This document shows, one piece after another, positions 8,937 through 16,504 of a stretch of 42,362 nt of DNA (positions within the stretch are counted from its first letter, which is position 1; each line of letters starts with the position of its first letter). Source of the DNA: JBBREP01 sp036501845. Its GTDB lineage: Bacteria > Actinomycetota > Acidimicrobiia > IMCC26256 > PALSA-610. Where the stretch lies: positions 1 through 42,362 of the forward strand of contig DASXZO010000161.1 of NCBI GenBank assembly GCA_036501845.1, in the 5' to 3' direction. Below the pieces are notes generated by a model. It saw only the letters and a program-made list of their open reading frames with translations, was not told the DNA's origin and ran no database searches. The translations under genes were made by a program, and so were the position numbers.

Positions 8937-10031
8937 ATGGTGCGACTCCAGACGCCGCTGCCCGACCGCTATACCGCCGCCGCCCCCGAGGCGCTCGAGA
9001 CGATGATCGCCGACGCCAAGGCCGCGCTCGGCGAACGCCTGGTGATCCTCGGCCACCACTACCAGCGTGACGAAGTGATCCGCTGGGCCGACGCCACCGG
9101 CGACAGCTTCCGCCTGGCCCGGTTCGCGGCCGACAACGAGCGCGCCGACGCCATCGTGTTCTGCGGCGTGCACTTCATGGCCGAGTCGGCCGACGTGCTC
9201 ACCGCCGATCATCAGCACGTGTACCTCCCCGATCTGAACGCGGGTTGCTCGATGGCCGACATGGCCGACACCGATCAGGTCGAAGAGTGTTGGGACGACC
9301 TCGCCGCGCTCGTCGACATCGAACGAGTGGTGCCGATCACCTACATGAACTCAGCCGCGGCGCTGAAGGCCTTCGTCGGTCGCCACGGTGGCGCGGTGTG
9401 CACGTCGTCGAATGCACGGGCCGTGCTCGAATGGTCGCTCGCCAAGTGCGACAAGGTGTTGTTCTTCCCCGACCAGCATCTCGGTCGCAACACCGCGTAC
9501 GCGATGGGTTACAACGCCGACGACGAGCGAGTGTGGGACCCGCGTCGTGATTGTGGCGGGCTCGAGGAGCGCGACGTCAAGGACGCGACGTTCCTGTTGT
9601 GGAAGGGCCACTGCTCGGTGCACCAGCGCTTCCGGCCCGCGCACGTCGACGCGGCGCGGACCGAGCACCCCGATGTGCAGGTGATCGTGCATCCCGAGTG
9701 CGCGCACGACGTGGTGGCGATGGCCGACAAGGTCGGCTCCACCGAGCGCATCCTCGAATGGGTGGAGCGCGCGCCCGCGGGGTCGACCCTCGCGATCGCC
9801 ACCGAGATCCACATGGTGAACCGCCTCGCGCGCCTGCACCCCGACAAGACGGTGTTCTCGCTCGACCCGCTGATCTGCCCGTGCAGCACGATGTTCCGCA
9901 TCGACGAGCCGCACCTCGCGTGGACGCTCGATCACATCGTGGCCGGCGACCCCGTCAACCAGATCGTGGTCGACGCCGACACGAGCGAGTGGGCCAAGGT
10001 CGCCCTCGAGCGCATGCTCGCGATCACTTGA
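8937..10031 (+). CDS. nadA: Quinolinate synthase NadA
   Basis: Predicted 364-aa quinolinate synthase, which condenses iminoaspartate with dihydroxyacetone phosphate in de novo NAD synthesis using a [4Fe-4S] cluster. The likely ligands are Cys104 (LNAGCSMADM), Cys226 (KGHCSVH) and one of Cys314/Cys316 (CPCSTM). Substrate-binding motifs LGHHYQRDE near residue 40 and HPEC at 252-255 are intact. Length fits the family's longer form. The ATG at 8937 has AGGAG upstream. nadB and nadC, frequent partners, are not next to it, so the rest of the pathway lies elsewhere. Confidence 0.96.
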   Translation: MVRLQTPLPDRYTAAAPEALETMIADAKAALGERLVILGHHYQRDEVIRWADATGDSFRLARFAADNERADAIVFCGVHFMAESADVLTADHQHVYLPDLNAGCSMADMADTDQVEECWDDLAALVDIERVVPITYMNSAAALKAFVGRHGGAVCTSSNARAVLEWSLAKCDKVLFFPDQHLGRNTAYAMGYNADDERVWDPRRDCGGLEERDVKDATFLLWKGHCSVHQRFRPAHVDAARTEHPDVQVIVHPECAHDVVAMADKVGSTERILEWVERAPAGSTLAIATEIHMVNRLARLHPDKTVFSLDPLICPCSTMFRIDEPHLAWTLDHIVAGDPVNQIVVDADTSEWAKVALERMLAIT

Positions 10032-10069
10032 GCCGCCCTTACGAGAGTGGGTGAGGAAGCTTGTTTCCG

Positions 10070-10228
10070 ATGGGACTCTCTTCGATGGAAGCGGCGGAGG
10101 TCGACGCAATCATCGTTGCGCTTGACAAGCTGCGGCCGATTGCGAATCTCGACCACAACGGTCGCCGTGACTTCCTCGACCTCGAGAATCGGCTGATCGA
10201 GTTGGTCCCACCAAACACGCTGCCGTGA
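10070..10228 (+). CDS. Small hypothetical protein upstream of the barstar-like gene
   Basis: A 52-codon open frame (ATG 10070, TGA 10226-10228) 38 bp after nadA. The product begins MGLSSMEAAEVDAIIVAL and is acidic and soluble, with alternating hydrophobic residues that suggest two helices. GAGGAAG lies about 10 nt upstream of the ATG. A second in-frame ATG is at codon 6. I do not recognise a family. It lies 48 bp before the barstar-like gene on the same strand and may be co-transcribed with it. The frame could also be chance, given the short length. Confidence 0.35.
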   Translation: MGLSSMEAAEVDAIIVALDKLRPIANLDHNGRRDFLDLENRLIELVPPNTLP

Positions 10229-10276
10229 TGCGCCGCGCCGGTCGGTAAGTCGGGCGCTACCACCTACGGTCCTGGC

Positions 10277-10615
10277 ATGCCTTGCATTCGGATCGACGGC
10301 AGCCGGCTCACCGACTGGGAATCGTTTCACGACACATTCGCGGCGGAACTTGGGTTTCCCTCGTACTACGGGCGGAACATGAACGCGTGGATCGACTGCA
10401 TGACCTCGCTGGACTCCCCGGCGGACGGAATGACGACCGTGCGTGGCACTGCTGCCGACGTAGTGGTGCTCCACATCACGAACGCGTCGTCGATCCCACG
10501 CGAGATCTTCGATGCGCTGAACGAGTGCGCAGCGTTCGTGAACTGGCGTCGAGTCGACATGGGAGAGTCAGCGATACTCGCTCTCTCCTACTGGCGCACA
10601 CAGGCTGCGGACTGA
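10277..10615 (+). CDS. Barstar-family (barnase-inhibitor-like) protein
   Basis: Predicted 112-aa protein matching the barstar fold family. The N-terminal strand CIRIDGSRLTDWESFHDTFA and the diagnostic GFPSYYGRNMNAWIDCMTSL (residues 26-45) are typical; the Tyr-Gly-Arg-Asn region is where barstar homologues are most conserved. Barstar itself blocks the RNase barnase. Related proteins act as immunity proteins or inhibitors of other RNases. No barnase-like RNase or polymorphic toxin is visible in the window, so this looks like an orphan immunity gene. It sits with other small genes between nadA and the uvrA operon, an accessory-looking pocket. Confidence 0.8.
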   Translation: MPCIRIDGSRLTDWESFHDTFAAELGFPSYYGRNMNAWIDCMTSLDSPADGMTTVRGTAADVVVLHITNASSIPREIFDALNECAAFVNWRRVDMGESAILALSYWRTQAAD

Positions 10616-10690
10616 GCGACGACACCGTGATGCTCCGAGCGTCATGAACGGGCGGCTGGTCTCGCGATCGGATTTGCGGCTGCACTACAG

Positions 10691-10900
10691 CTAGGTACTG
10701 CTGCCCCAGGGCTTGGCGGGGTGCCGCGTGTAGTACCAGACCCGGTGCGCGGGCCCGAGCGTCACCAACAGCGCGGTGAGTATGAGCCCGACGTTTCCGC
10801 CGAGACACGTGACGACGACGAAGGCGAGCATGACGCCGAGCCACAGCTTCGTCCAAGTGGGAGGCCGATAGCGCCCGCTGATCACGTCGTCGTCCGGCAC
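10691..10900 (-). CDS. Small two-TM membrane protein, unknown
   Basis: Predicted 69-aa product with a polar N terminus (PDDDVISGRYRPPTWTK), two hydrophobic segments (about residues 19-36 and 38-52), and a basic tail HRVWYYTRHPAKPWG. The charge pattern suggests a real small membrane protein. The start would be GTG at 10900, with no Shine-Dalgarno. I recognise no family. It is convergent with the barstar-like gene. Moderate-to-low confidence because the frame is short. Confidence 0.4.
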   Translation of the reverse strand: MPDDDVISGRYRPPTWTKLWLGVMLAFVVVTCLGGNVGLILTALLVTLGPAHRVWYYTRHPAKPWGSST

Positions 10901-11005
10901 GGCGCTGGCTTACCCGTGCGCGCCCTGCGAACGATCAGCGTTGTCGGAAATTGCGCGCCGCCGCGACATACTGCCGCTCACGGAGCGGCCGTCAAGGACT
11001 GCTGA

Positions 11006-11140
11006 GCGACGATCTGGATCAGTCGAGAGCGCGTTCTGCAGCGGCGAGAAGGGCTGCCGCAGCTGCTCACCGAAATCATCGCCACTACCGACGGCGGCCA
11101 CACGTTGCAGTACAAGTCGTCGATCCCGGTCACGTCGTGA
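11006..11140 (+). pseudogene. Possible 3' relic of a lost gene
   Basis: This open stretch has no credible start codon, and the preceding TGA is at 11003-11005. It translates as a natural-looking C terminus ending GLPQLLTEIIATTDGG then HTLQYKSSIPVTS before TGA at 11138-11140. It follows small genes and precedes a 50-bp palindrome, as expected of a decayed accessory gene. I cannot name a parent family, and it may be chance open frame in GC-rich DNA. Confidence 0.25.
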
Positions 11141-11156
11141 ACCGACACCGTCCAGC

Positions 11157-11206
11157 GACCGTTGGGCTGGATTCCGGGCGATCGCCCGGAATCCAGCCCA
11201 ACGGTC
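11157..11206. repeat. Perfect 50-bp palindrome overlapping the methyltransferase stop
   Basis: The 25-nt arms at 11157-11181 and 11182-11206 are exact reverse complements with no spacer; the centre is GGGCGATCGCCC. The right end covers the last two bases of the methyltransferase TGA (11205-11207). As RNA it would form a very stable hairpin on either strand. There is no U-tract, so it is not a textbook intrinsic terminator, but it could end transcription in both directions. A fold-back assembly artefact or a mobile-element end is possible. No second copy is seen in the window. Confidence 0.85.
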
Positions 11207-11918
11207 AGTGTTTCTCGGCGACGAGGGTGAGGAGGCGCGGGATGGTGGACGCGGCTTCGTATTCGGGGGCTTTGGCGATGAAGCCGGGCGGGGGCGCGGG
11301 TTCGAGCATTTGCGTGATCGTGAGTCCGGCATCGGCGAGCGCGTTCACGTAGTGGGACAGCGGGCGGTGCACAAACGGCAGCTCGACGCCGGGCGCGAGC
11401 TCCTCCATCACCACATCGGTGACGAGGTACGGCCCGACGCGCCAGTACTCATCTTCGAGGATGTGGTCGATGATCCAGCCGCTTCCCGGGCACTGCAGCA
11501 GCGGATGGTTGAGGAACCACACGAAGCGCCCGCCCGGTGCGAGCACGCGTGCGACCTCGTGGATCGGCGGAATGTGATCGGGGATGTGCTCGAACACGAG
11601 ACACGCCAGCGCGGCATCGCACGCACCGTCGCGGACCGGTAATCGCTCGGCCGCGGCCCGCGCGTAGGCCGGTCCCCCACCGCGCGCACGAGCGACGCGT
11701 AACTGCGCAGCGGTGGGATCGAGACCGACGACGCCGGCGCCTCGCGCGGCGAGCATTCGCGCGAGCTGACCTTCACCGCAGCCGATGTCGACGATGGTGG
11801 TACGTCCTTCGAGCAGCTCCACACACAGCGGCACGATCTGTTCGACGTACTCGGGATCGGCGCCCTCGGTGAAACCGTCCTGCCACCACCCGGCGTGTTG
11901 CTCCCAGGGATCGGTCAC
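11205..11918 (-). CDS. SAM-dependent class I methyltransferase
   Basis: Predicted 237-aa methyltransferase. The SAM-binding motif I is IVDIGCGEGQLARML. An acidic residue ends the next strand (VVGLDP), and CDAALACLVFEHIPD and LAPGGRFVWFLNHP follow as motifs II-III. The substrate cannot be inferred. The GTG start at 11918 overlaps the uvrA stop (GTGA), so translation is probably coupled to uvrA. This fixes the start and suggests a place in the same transcript. The gene ends at the 50-bp palindrome. Confidence 0.85.
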   Translation of the reverse strand: MTDPWEQHAGWWQDGFTEGADPEYVEQIVPLCVELLEGRTTIVDIGCGEGQLARMLAARGAGVVGLDPTAAQLRVARARGGGPAYARAAAERLPVRDGACDAALACLVFEHIPDHIPPIHEVARVLAPGGRFVWFLNHPLLQCPGSGWIIDHILEDEYWRVGPYLVTDVVMEELAPGVELPFVHRPLSHYVNALADAGLTITQMLEPAPPPGFIAKAPEYEAASTIPRLLTLVAEKH

Positions 11919-14845
11919 GCGGGTTTGCGGACGCGCTTCGCTGCAGGTTTGGGCGCGCGCGACTTCACGTTCGACTTGGTGCGCGTTGGTGGCGCCAGGC
12001 CGAGCATCGGCGCGAGGAAACGGCCGGTGTGGCTCTCCGCCACCTTCGACACCGCTTCGGGAGTTCCTTCGGCCACGATCGTGCCGCCACCGTGGCCGCC
12101 CTCGGGACCGAGGTCGATCACCCAGTCGGCGCTCTTGATCACGTCGAGGTTGTGCTCGATCACGAGCACCGTGTTGCCAGTGTCGACGAGGCGTTGCAGC
12201 ACACCGAGCAGGCGGCGCACGTCGTCGAAGTGCAGCCCGGTGGTCGGCTCGTCGAGGATGTAGATCGTGCGGCCGGTGGCGCGCTTGCCGAGCTCGGTCG
12301 ACAGCTTCACGCGCTGCGCTTCACCACCCGACAGCGTGGGTGCGGGTTGGCCGAGCCGCACGTAGCCGAGACCCACGTCGACGATCGTCTGCAGCTGGCG
12401 CGCGATCGGCGGCTGGTTGCGGAACAGCTCGAGCCCGGCCTCGCACGTCATGTCGAGCACGTCGGCGATGCTGTGGCCCTTCCATGTGATGTCGAGCGTG
12501 TCGCGGTTGTAGCGCGCGCCCTTGCACACCTCGCACGGCACGTAGACGTCGGGCAGGAAATGCATCTCGATCTTGATCGTGCCGTCGCCCTGGCACGCCT
12601 CGCAGCGACCGCCCTTCACGTTGAACGAGAAGCGGCCGGCCTGGTAGCCGCGCACCTTCGCTTCTTGCGTTTGCGCGAAGAGGGTGCGGATCTTGTCGAA
12701 CACACCTGTGTAGGTGGCGGGGTTCGAGCGGGGTGTGCGACCGATCGGCGACTGGTCGATGTCGATCACCTTGTCGAGATGCTCGAAACCGTCGATGCGC
12801 TTGTGCCGACCCGGCACCTCGCGCGACCGGTAGATCTTCTGCATCAGCGCGCGATACAGGATGTCGTTCACGAGCGTGCTCTTGCCGCTACCACTCACAC
12901 CCGTGACCGCGACGAAACAACCGAGCGGGATCTCGACGTCGATGTCCTTGAGGTTGTGCTCGCGCGCGCCGCGCACGCCGATCCACGCGTCGCCGGGTTG
13001 CCGGCGCAGCTCGGGTATCTCGATGGAGCGCCCGCCCGACAGGTATTGCCCGGTCACCGAACGCTTGCTCTTGAGCAGCCCGGCGACGTTGCCCTCGTAC
13101 ACGATGTCGCCGCCGTGCTCGCCCGCGCCCGGCCCGATGTCGACCACATGGTCGGCGACGCGAATGGTCTCCTCGTCGTGCTCGACCACGATCACGGTGT
13201 TACCGAGATCGCGCAGGCGCACCATCGTGTCGATGAGGCGCTGGTTGTCGCGCTGGTGCAGCCCGATCGACGGTTCGTCGAGCACGTAGAGCACACCTAC
13301 GAGACCGCTGCCGATCTGGCTCGCCAAACGGATGCGCTGGGCTTCGCCGCCGGCGAGAGTTCCCGACGAGCGGTTGAGCGACAGATAGTCGAGGCCCACG
13401 TCGAGCAGGAACTGCAGGCGCTCGTTCACCTCTTTCAGCACCCGCTCCGCGATCAGGCGGTCGCGCTCCGACAGTTGCAACTTGCGCAACGCTTCGGCCG
13501 ACTCGCGGATCGACATGTCGCCGATCGCGTGGATGCTGTGCCCGTCGATCGTGACTGCGAGCGACAACGGCTTGAGCCGCGCGCCCTCGCACGCCGGGCA
13601 CGGCACCTCGCGCATGTAGCCCTCGATCTGCTCGCGCGAGCGATCAGAGTCGGCTTCGCCGTGGCGGCGCTCGAGCCACGGGATCACGCCTTCGTAGCGC
13701 GTTTGATACTGGCGCTGACGCCCGTAACGGTTCTTGTAGCGCACGGTCACCGACTTGCCGCTGGTGCCGTGCAACACGATCTTCTTGTGCGCGGCCTTCA
13801 ACCGCTTCCATGGGGTGGCGGTGGAGAAACCCGCATCGGCGCCCACGGCCGCGAGCACGCGGCTGAAGAACTCGCCGCGGTACCCGGTCCAGGGCGCGAT
13901 CGCGCCCTCGTCGATCGAGAGCTCGTCGTCGGGCACCACGAGTTCGGGGTCGACCTGGAACTTGGTGCCGAGGCCGTCGCACGTCTCGCACGCGCCGTAG
14001 GGCGAGTTGAACGAGAAGTTGCGTGGTGCGAGCTCGTCGAAGGAGATGCCGCAGTGCGTGCACGCGAGGTGCTCGCTGAACGTGAGCACCTCGGCTTCGC
14101 TCTCGAGCAAGGTGTCGCTGGGCGGCACGATCTCCACCTCGGCCACGCCTTCGGCGAGACGCAACGCGGTCTCGAGCGAGTCGGTGAGGCGCCGCTCGAT
14201 GCCGGCCCGGCGCACGAGCCGGTCGACGACCACCTCGATGGTGTGGTTCTCGTAGCGGGCGAGGCGGTTCTTGATGGCGTCGGTGAGATCGACGGTTTCG
14301 CCGTCGATGCGGGCGCGCTGGTAGCCCTGCGCGGCGAGCTCCTTGAGCATCGCTTCGTACTCACCCTTGCGTCCCCGCACCACCGGCGCGAGCACCTGGA
14401 ACCGTGTGCCCTCCTCGAGTTGCAGCACGCGATCGACGATCTGTTGTGGCGTCTGCCGGGTGATCAGCCGGCCGCAGGTCGGGCAGTGCGGCTTGCCGAT
14501 GCGCGCGTAGAGCAGCCGCAGGTAGTCGTAGATCTCGGTGATCGTGCCGACGGTGGAGCGCGGGTTGCGCGACGCCGACTTCTGGTCGATCGAGATCGCC
14601 GGCGAGAGGCCTTCGATGAAGTCGACGTCGGGCTTGTCCATCTGGCCCAGGAACTGCCGGGCGTAGGCCGAGAGCGACTCGACGTAGCGTCGCTGGCCCT
14701 CGGCGTAGATGGTGTCGAACGCGAGCGACGACTTGCCCGACCCCGACAGACCCGTGAACACGATCAACCGGTCGCGCGGCAAGGTGAGATCGACGTCGCG
14801 GAGGTTGTGCTCGCGCGCGCCTCGAATGACGATCTCGTCGTTCAT
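11915..14845 (-). CDS. uvrA: Excinuclease ABC subunit A
   Basis: Predicted 976-aa UvrA, the damage-sensing ATPase that loads UvrB in nucleotide excision repair. Two ABC ATPase halves are visible: Walker A GLSGSGKSS near residue 32 and GVSGSGKST in the second half, each with its signature (SGTLAGGEAQRIRLA; PTLSGGEAQRVKLS) and Walker B (VLDEPSIGLH; ILDEPTTGLH). Zinc-binding cysteines occur at CTHC...CETC and in the C-terminal CEAC...CEVC module. The Lys/Arg-rich tail after residue 950 is normal. The ATG at 14845 lies 18 bp downstream of a LexA-type box, so SOS control is likely. The 3' end is coupled to a methyltransferase. Confidence 0.97.
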   Translation of the reverse strand: MNDEIVIRGAREHNLRDVDLTLPRDRLIVFTGLSGSGKSSLAFDTIYAEGQRRYVESLSAYARQFLGQMDKPDVDFIEGLSPAISIDQKSASRNPRSTVGTITEIYDYLRLLYARIGKPHCPTCGRLITRQTPQQIVDRVLQLEEGTRFQVLAPVVRGRKGEYEAMLKELAAQGYQRARIDGETVDLTDAIKNRLARYENHTIEVVVDRLVRRAGIERRLTDSLETALRLAEGVAEVEIVPPSDTLLESEAEVLTFSEHLACTHCGISFDELAPRNFSFNSPYGACETCDGLGTKFQVDPELVVPDDELSIDEGAIAPWTGYRGEFFSRVLAAVGADAGFSTATPWKRLKAAHKKIVLHGTSGKSVTVRYKNRYGRQRQYQTRYEGVIPWLERRHGEADSDRSREQIEGYMREVPCPACEGARLKPLSLAVTIDGHSIHAIGDMSIRESAEALRKLQLSERDRLIAERVLKEVNERLQFLLDVGLDYLSLNRSSGTLAGGEAQRIRLASQIGSGLVGVLYVLDEPSIGLHQRDNQRLIDTMVRLRDLGNTVIVVEHDEETIRVADHVVDIGPGAGEHGGDIVYEGNVAGLLKSKRSVTGQYLSGGRSIEIPELRRQPGDAWIGVRGAREHNLKDIDVEIPLGCFVAVTGVSGSGKSTLVNDILYRALMQKIYRSREVPGRHKRIDGFEHLDKVIDIDQSPIGRTPRSNPATYTGVFDKIRTLFAQTQEAKVRGYQAGRFSFNVKGGRCEACQGDGTIKIEMHFLPDVYVPCEVCKGARYNRDTLDITWKGHSIADVLDMTCEAGLELFRNQPPIARQLQTIVDVGLGYVRLGQPAPTLSGGEAQRVKLSTELGKRATGRTIYILDEPTTGLHFDDVRRLLGVLQRLVDTGNTVLVIEHNLDVIKSADWVIDLGPEGGHGGGTIVAEGTPEAVSKVAESHTGRFLAPMLGLAPPTRTKSNVKSRAPKPAAKRVRKPA

Positions 14846-14863
14846 CTCGAGGCAGTTTACAGG

Positions 14864-14881
14864 AGCGAACGAGTGTTCGCT
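14864..14881. promoter_or_regulatory. Predicted LexA/SOS box upstream of uvrA
   Basis: AGCGAAC-GAGT-GTTCGCT is a perfect 7-bp inverted repeat with a 4-bp spacer. Its core CGAAC-N4-GTTCG is the established actinobacterial (and Bacillus-type) LexA operator. It sits 18 bp before the uvrA ATG, where bound LexA would block transcription. Equivalent boxes were looked for and not seen before uvrB, uvrC or polA. Confidence 0.8.
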
Positions 14882-14915
14882 AGGACTGCCGGCCGCAATC
14901 GCGAGTGACTACGGG

Positions 14916-16367
14916 TCAGTGGACCCAAGCGTGCTCGCGTGTGTGGCGCGAGCGTCGCCGGTACGTGCGTACGAGCCACCACGACACGAGTACCACCGAC
15001 GCGGCGTACACCCACGCGCCGTTCGGGCCGAGCTCGAGCGTCCACACCGTGGGCAGGAACTGGTGGTGCCGCACGTCCTGCACGTACTGGCGGATCGGCG
15101 ACTCGCCGATGCCCACCAGCTCGTCGGTAGTGGCGGCGGCGATCATCAGCCAGCCACCCCACAGTGCGGCACAGATCGCGACGAGCCGCAGCCGGCGCCA
15201 GGAAATTGCCAGCGGGACGGCGAGGAACGGGAACGCCGCGATCATGTAGCGCGGTCCGGGGTCCTCGAGTAGTGGCGTGCCCGACCAGCCCGACACGAGC
15301 GCGAGGTACAGCACGAACACGACGAGCGCCGTCACGGCCTCGAGCCGGTAGGCCGGCCGCTTCGCCACCACTGCGATCGCGGCGAGCACGCCCACGAGCA
15401 CGATCGGGCACATCAGCAGCAGGCCGCGGTTGCCGAGCGTCGAGTCGTACAACCACGCCAACTTGGGCACGGTGTAACCGCCGTGGGTCTGGCCGTCGAT
15501 CACACCCGCGTAGTACTTGAAGGGCGTCTGCCAGGGTGACCCGAACGCGCGCCATTGGTACCAGCCGAGACCGGCGAGCGGCGGGATCGCGCCCAGCACG
15601 AAGAACTGGAAGCGTTTCGGCGCGCGCCAGAGCGCGAGCGCGGCCACGATCGCCGCGACGATGACGAGCTGATATTCGGTGGCGATCGCCGCGCCTGCGA
15701 GCAAACCCGCAGCGACCATCCGCCACCGCGATGGCCACGTGTCGACGATCAGCGCGTACGCCGCGTAGCCGAGCAGCGCCGACAACGAATGGGCGAAGAG
15801 GCTGGTCGACATGGGCAACGCGATCGACGCGAGCAGCAACGTGAGTGCCGCCGGTAGCGCCGCACGCGGGGCCACCCGGGCGCAGCGCCGGTACATCAGC
15901 GAACACAGCAGCGCCAACGGCAACACCGAGGTGGTGAGCGTGAGCCACCACAACATCAGGTCGTCGGTCTTGCGCGGCTTGGCCGAGATCGCCGGCGCGC
16001 CCACCGCTCGGGCGAGCAGGTAGAAGGGCGCCGCCAGCACCGGCTGGCCGGGGCCCTTGTCGGAGCGCAGGTGGCCTTCGAACAGGGCCCGGTCGACACC
16101 GAGCATGGCTTGGTAATGGCCGATGTCGACGGTGTGCTGGTCGACGAGCGAAGCGGTGAGCGCGTAGCGCGAGGCCGGCTGGGCGGTGCGCGGCGCGACG
16201 AAGGCACCGAAGGCCACGAGCACGGCCACGAACACCGCACGTCCCACCCGCCGCTGGTACACGGTCGCGGCACGGCTTCCGGCCAGCACGGCGTCCGCGC
16301 TACCCGGCTGCGGCCGCTCGCGGAGGTCGGGGTCCTCGTACGGCAGGGGCGAAGAGAGCGCCACCAC
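14916..16367 (-). CDS. GT-C-like multi-spanning membrane protein
   Basis: Predicted 483-aa protein with about eleven hydrophobic segments after a cytoplasmic N-terminal arm of some 40 residues. The first large loop (LTASLVDQHTVDIGHYQAML, then HLRSDKGPGQPVLAAPFYLL) resembles bacterial GT-C/GT39-like glycosyltransferases; a later loop reads EDPGPRYMIAAFPFLAVPL. The role is likely sugar transfer from a polyprenyl-phosphate donor to a cell-surface acceptor, but this is family-level inference. The start is GTG at 16367 (a second GTG follows). It is transcribed divergently from the TetR gene, and the palindromes in the 137-bp gap could regulate it too. Confidence 0.7.
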   Translation of the reverse strand: MVALSSPLPYEDPDLRERPQPGSADAVLAGSRAATVYQRRVGRAVFVAVLVAFGAFVAPRTAQPASRYALTASLVDQHTVDIGHYQAMLGVDRALFEGHLRSDKGPGQPVLAAPFYLLARAVGAPAISAKPRKTDDLMLWWLTLTTSVLPLALLCSLMYRRCARVAPRAALPAALTLLLASIALPMSTSLFAHSLSALLGYAAYALIVDTWPSRWRMVAAGLLAGAAIATEYQLVIVAAIVAALALWRAPKRFQFFVLGAIPPLAGLGWYQWRAFGSPWQTPFKYYAGVIDGQTHGGYTVPKLAWLYDSTLGNRGLLLMCPIVLVGVLAAIAVVAKRPAYRLEAVTALVVFVLYLALVSGWSGTPLLEDPGPRYMIAAFPFLAVPLAISWRRLRLVAICAALWGGWLMIAAATTDELVGIGESPIRQYVQDVRHHQFLPTVWTLELGPNGAWVYAASVVLVSWWLVRTYRRRSRHTREHAWVH

Positions 16368-16425
16368 GAATGCTCATCGGCTAGAGCGAGCCGGGTCGCA
16401 AGGCCTGCCCGTGACGGCTGTCACG

Positions 16426-16454
16426 TTGACAGTCACTGAGCGGACGCTCATATT
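16426..16454 (+). promoter_or_regulatory. Predicted sigma-A-type promoter of the tetR-ABC operon
   Basis: A consensus -35 TTGACA (16426-16431) is followed after exactly 17 bp by CATATT (16449-16454). The -35 lies inside a palindrome CTGTCA-CGT-TGACAG (16418-16432). Two further palindromes occupy the spacer and the -10/+1 region. The tetR ATG is about 50 bp downstream. Confidence 0.65.
16437..16450. promoter_or_regulatory. Operator-like palindrome in the promoter spacer
   Basis: TGAGCG-GA-CGCTCA is a perfect inverted repeat filling the spacer between the -35 and -10 boxes. Its half-site resembles that of the neighbouring 16453-16472 palindrome, so it could be a second site for the same dimeric repressor. 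Confidence 0.55.
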
Positions 16455-16472
16455 GAGTGGGTACTCACTCAA
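16453..16472. promoter_or_regulatory. Operator-like palindrome over -10/+1, probable TetR autoregulatory site
   Basis: TTGAGTGGGT and ACTCACTCAA are inverted repeats with one mismatch (20 bp, no spacer), directly over the expected transcription start and 32 bp before the tetR ATG. Size and position are typical of operators of TetR-family repressors that control their own operon. Confidence 0.65.
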
Positions 16473-16504
16473 GTGTCGCCCGCAGTAACGCCGAAGAAGG
16501 CCGC

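Noticed and set aside
12029..14908. 959-residue open frame opposite uvrA
   Set aside because: Antisense shadow of uvrA; rich in Arg, His, Val and Leu with no motif. The same applies to the long plus-strand frames opposite uvrB, polA and rpsA.
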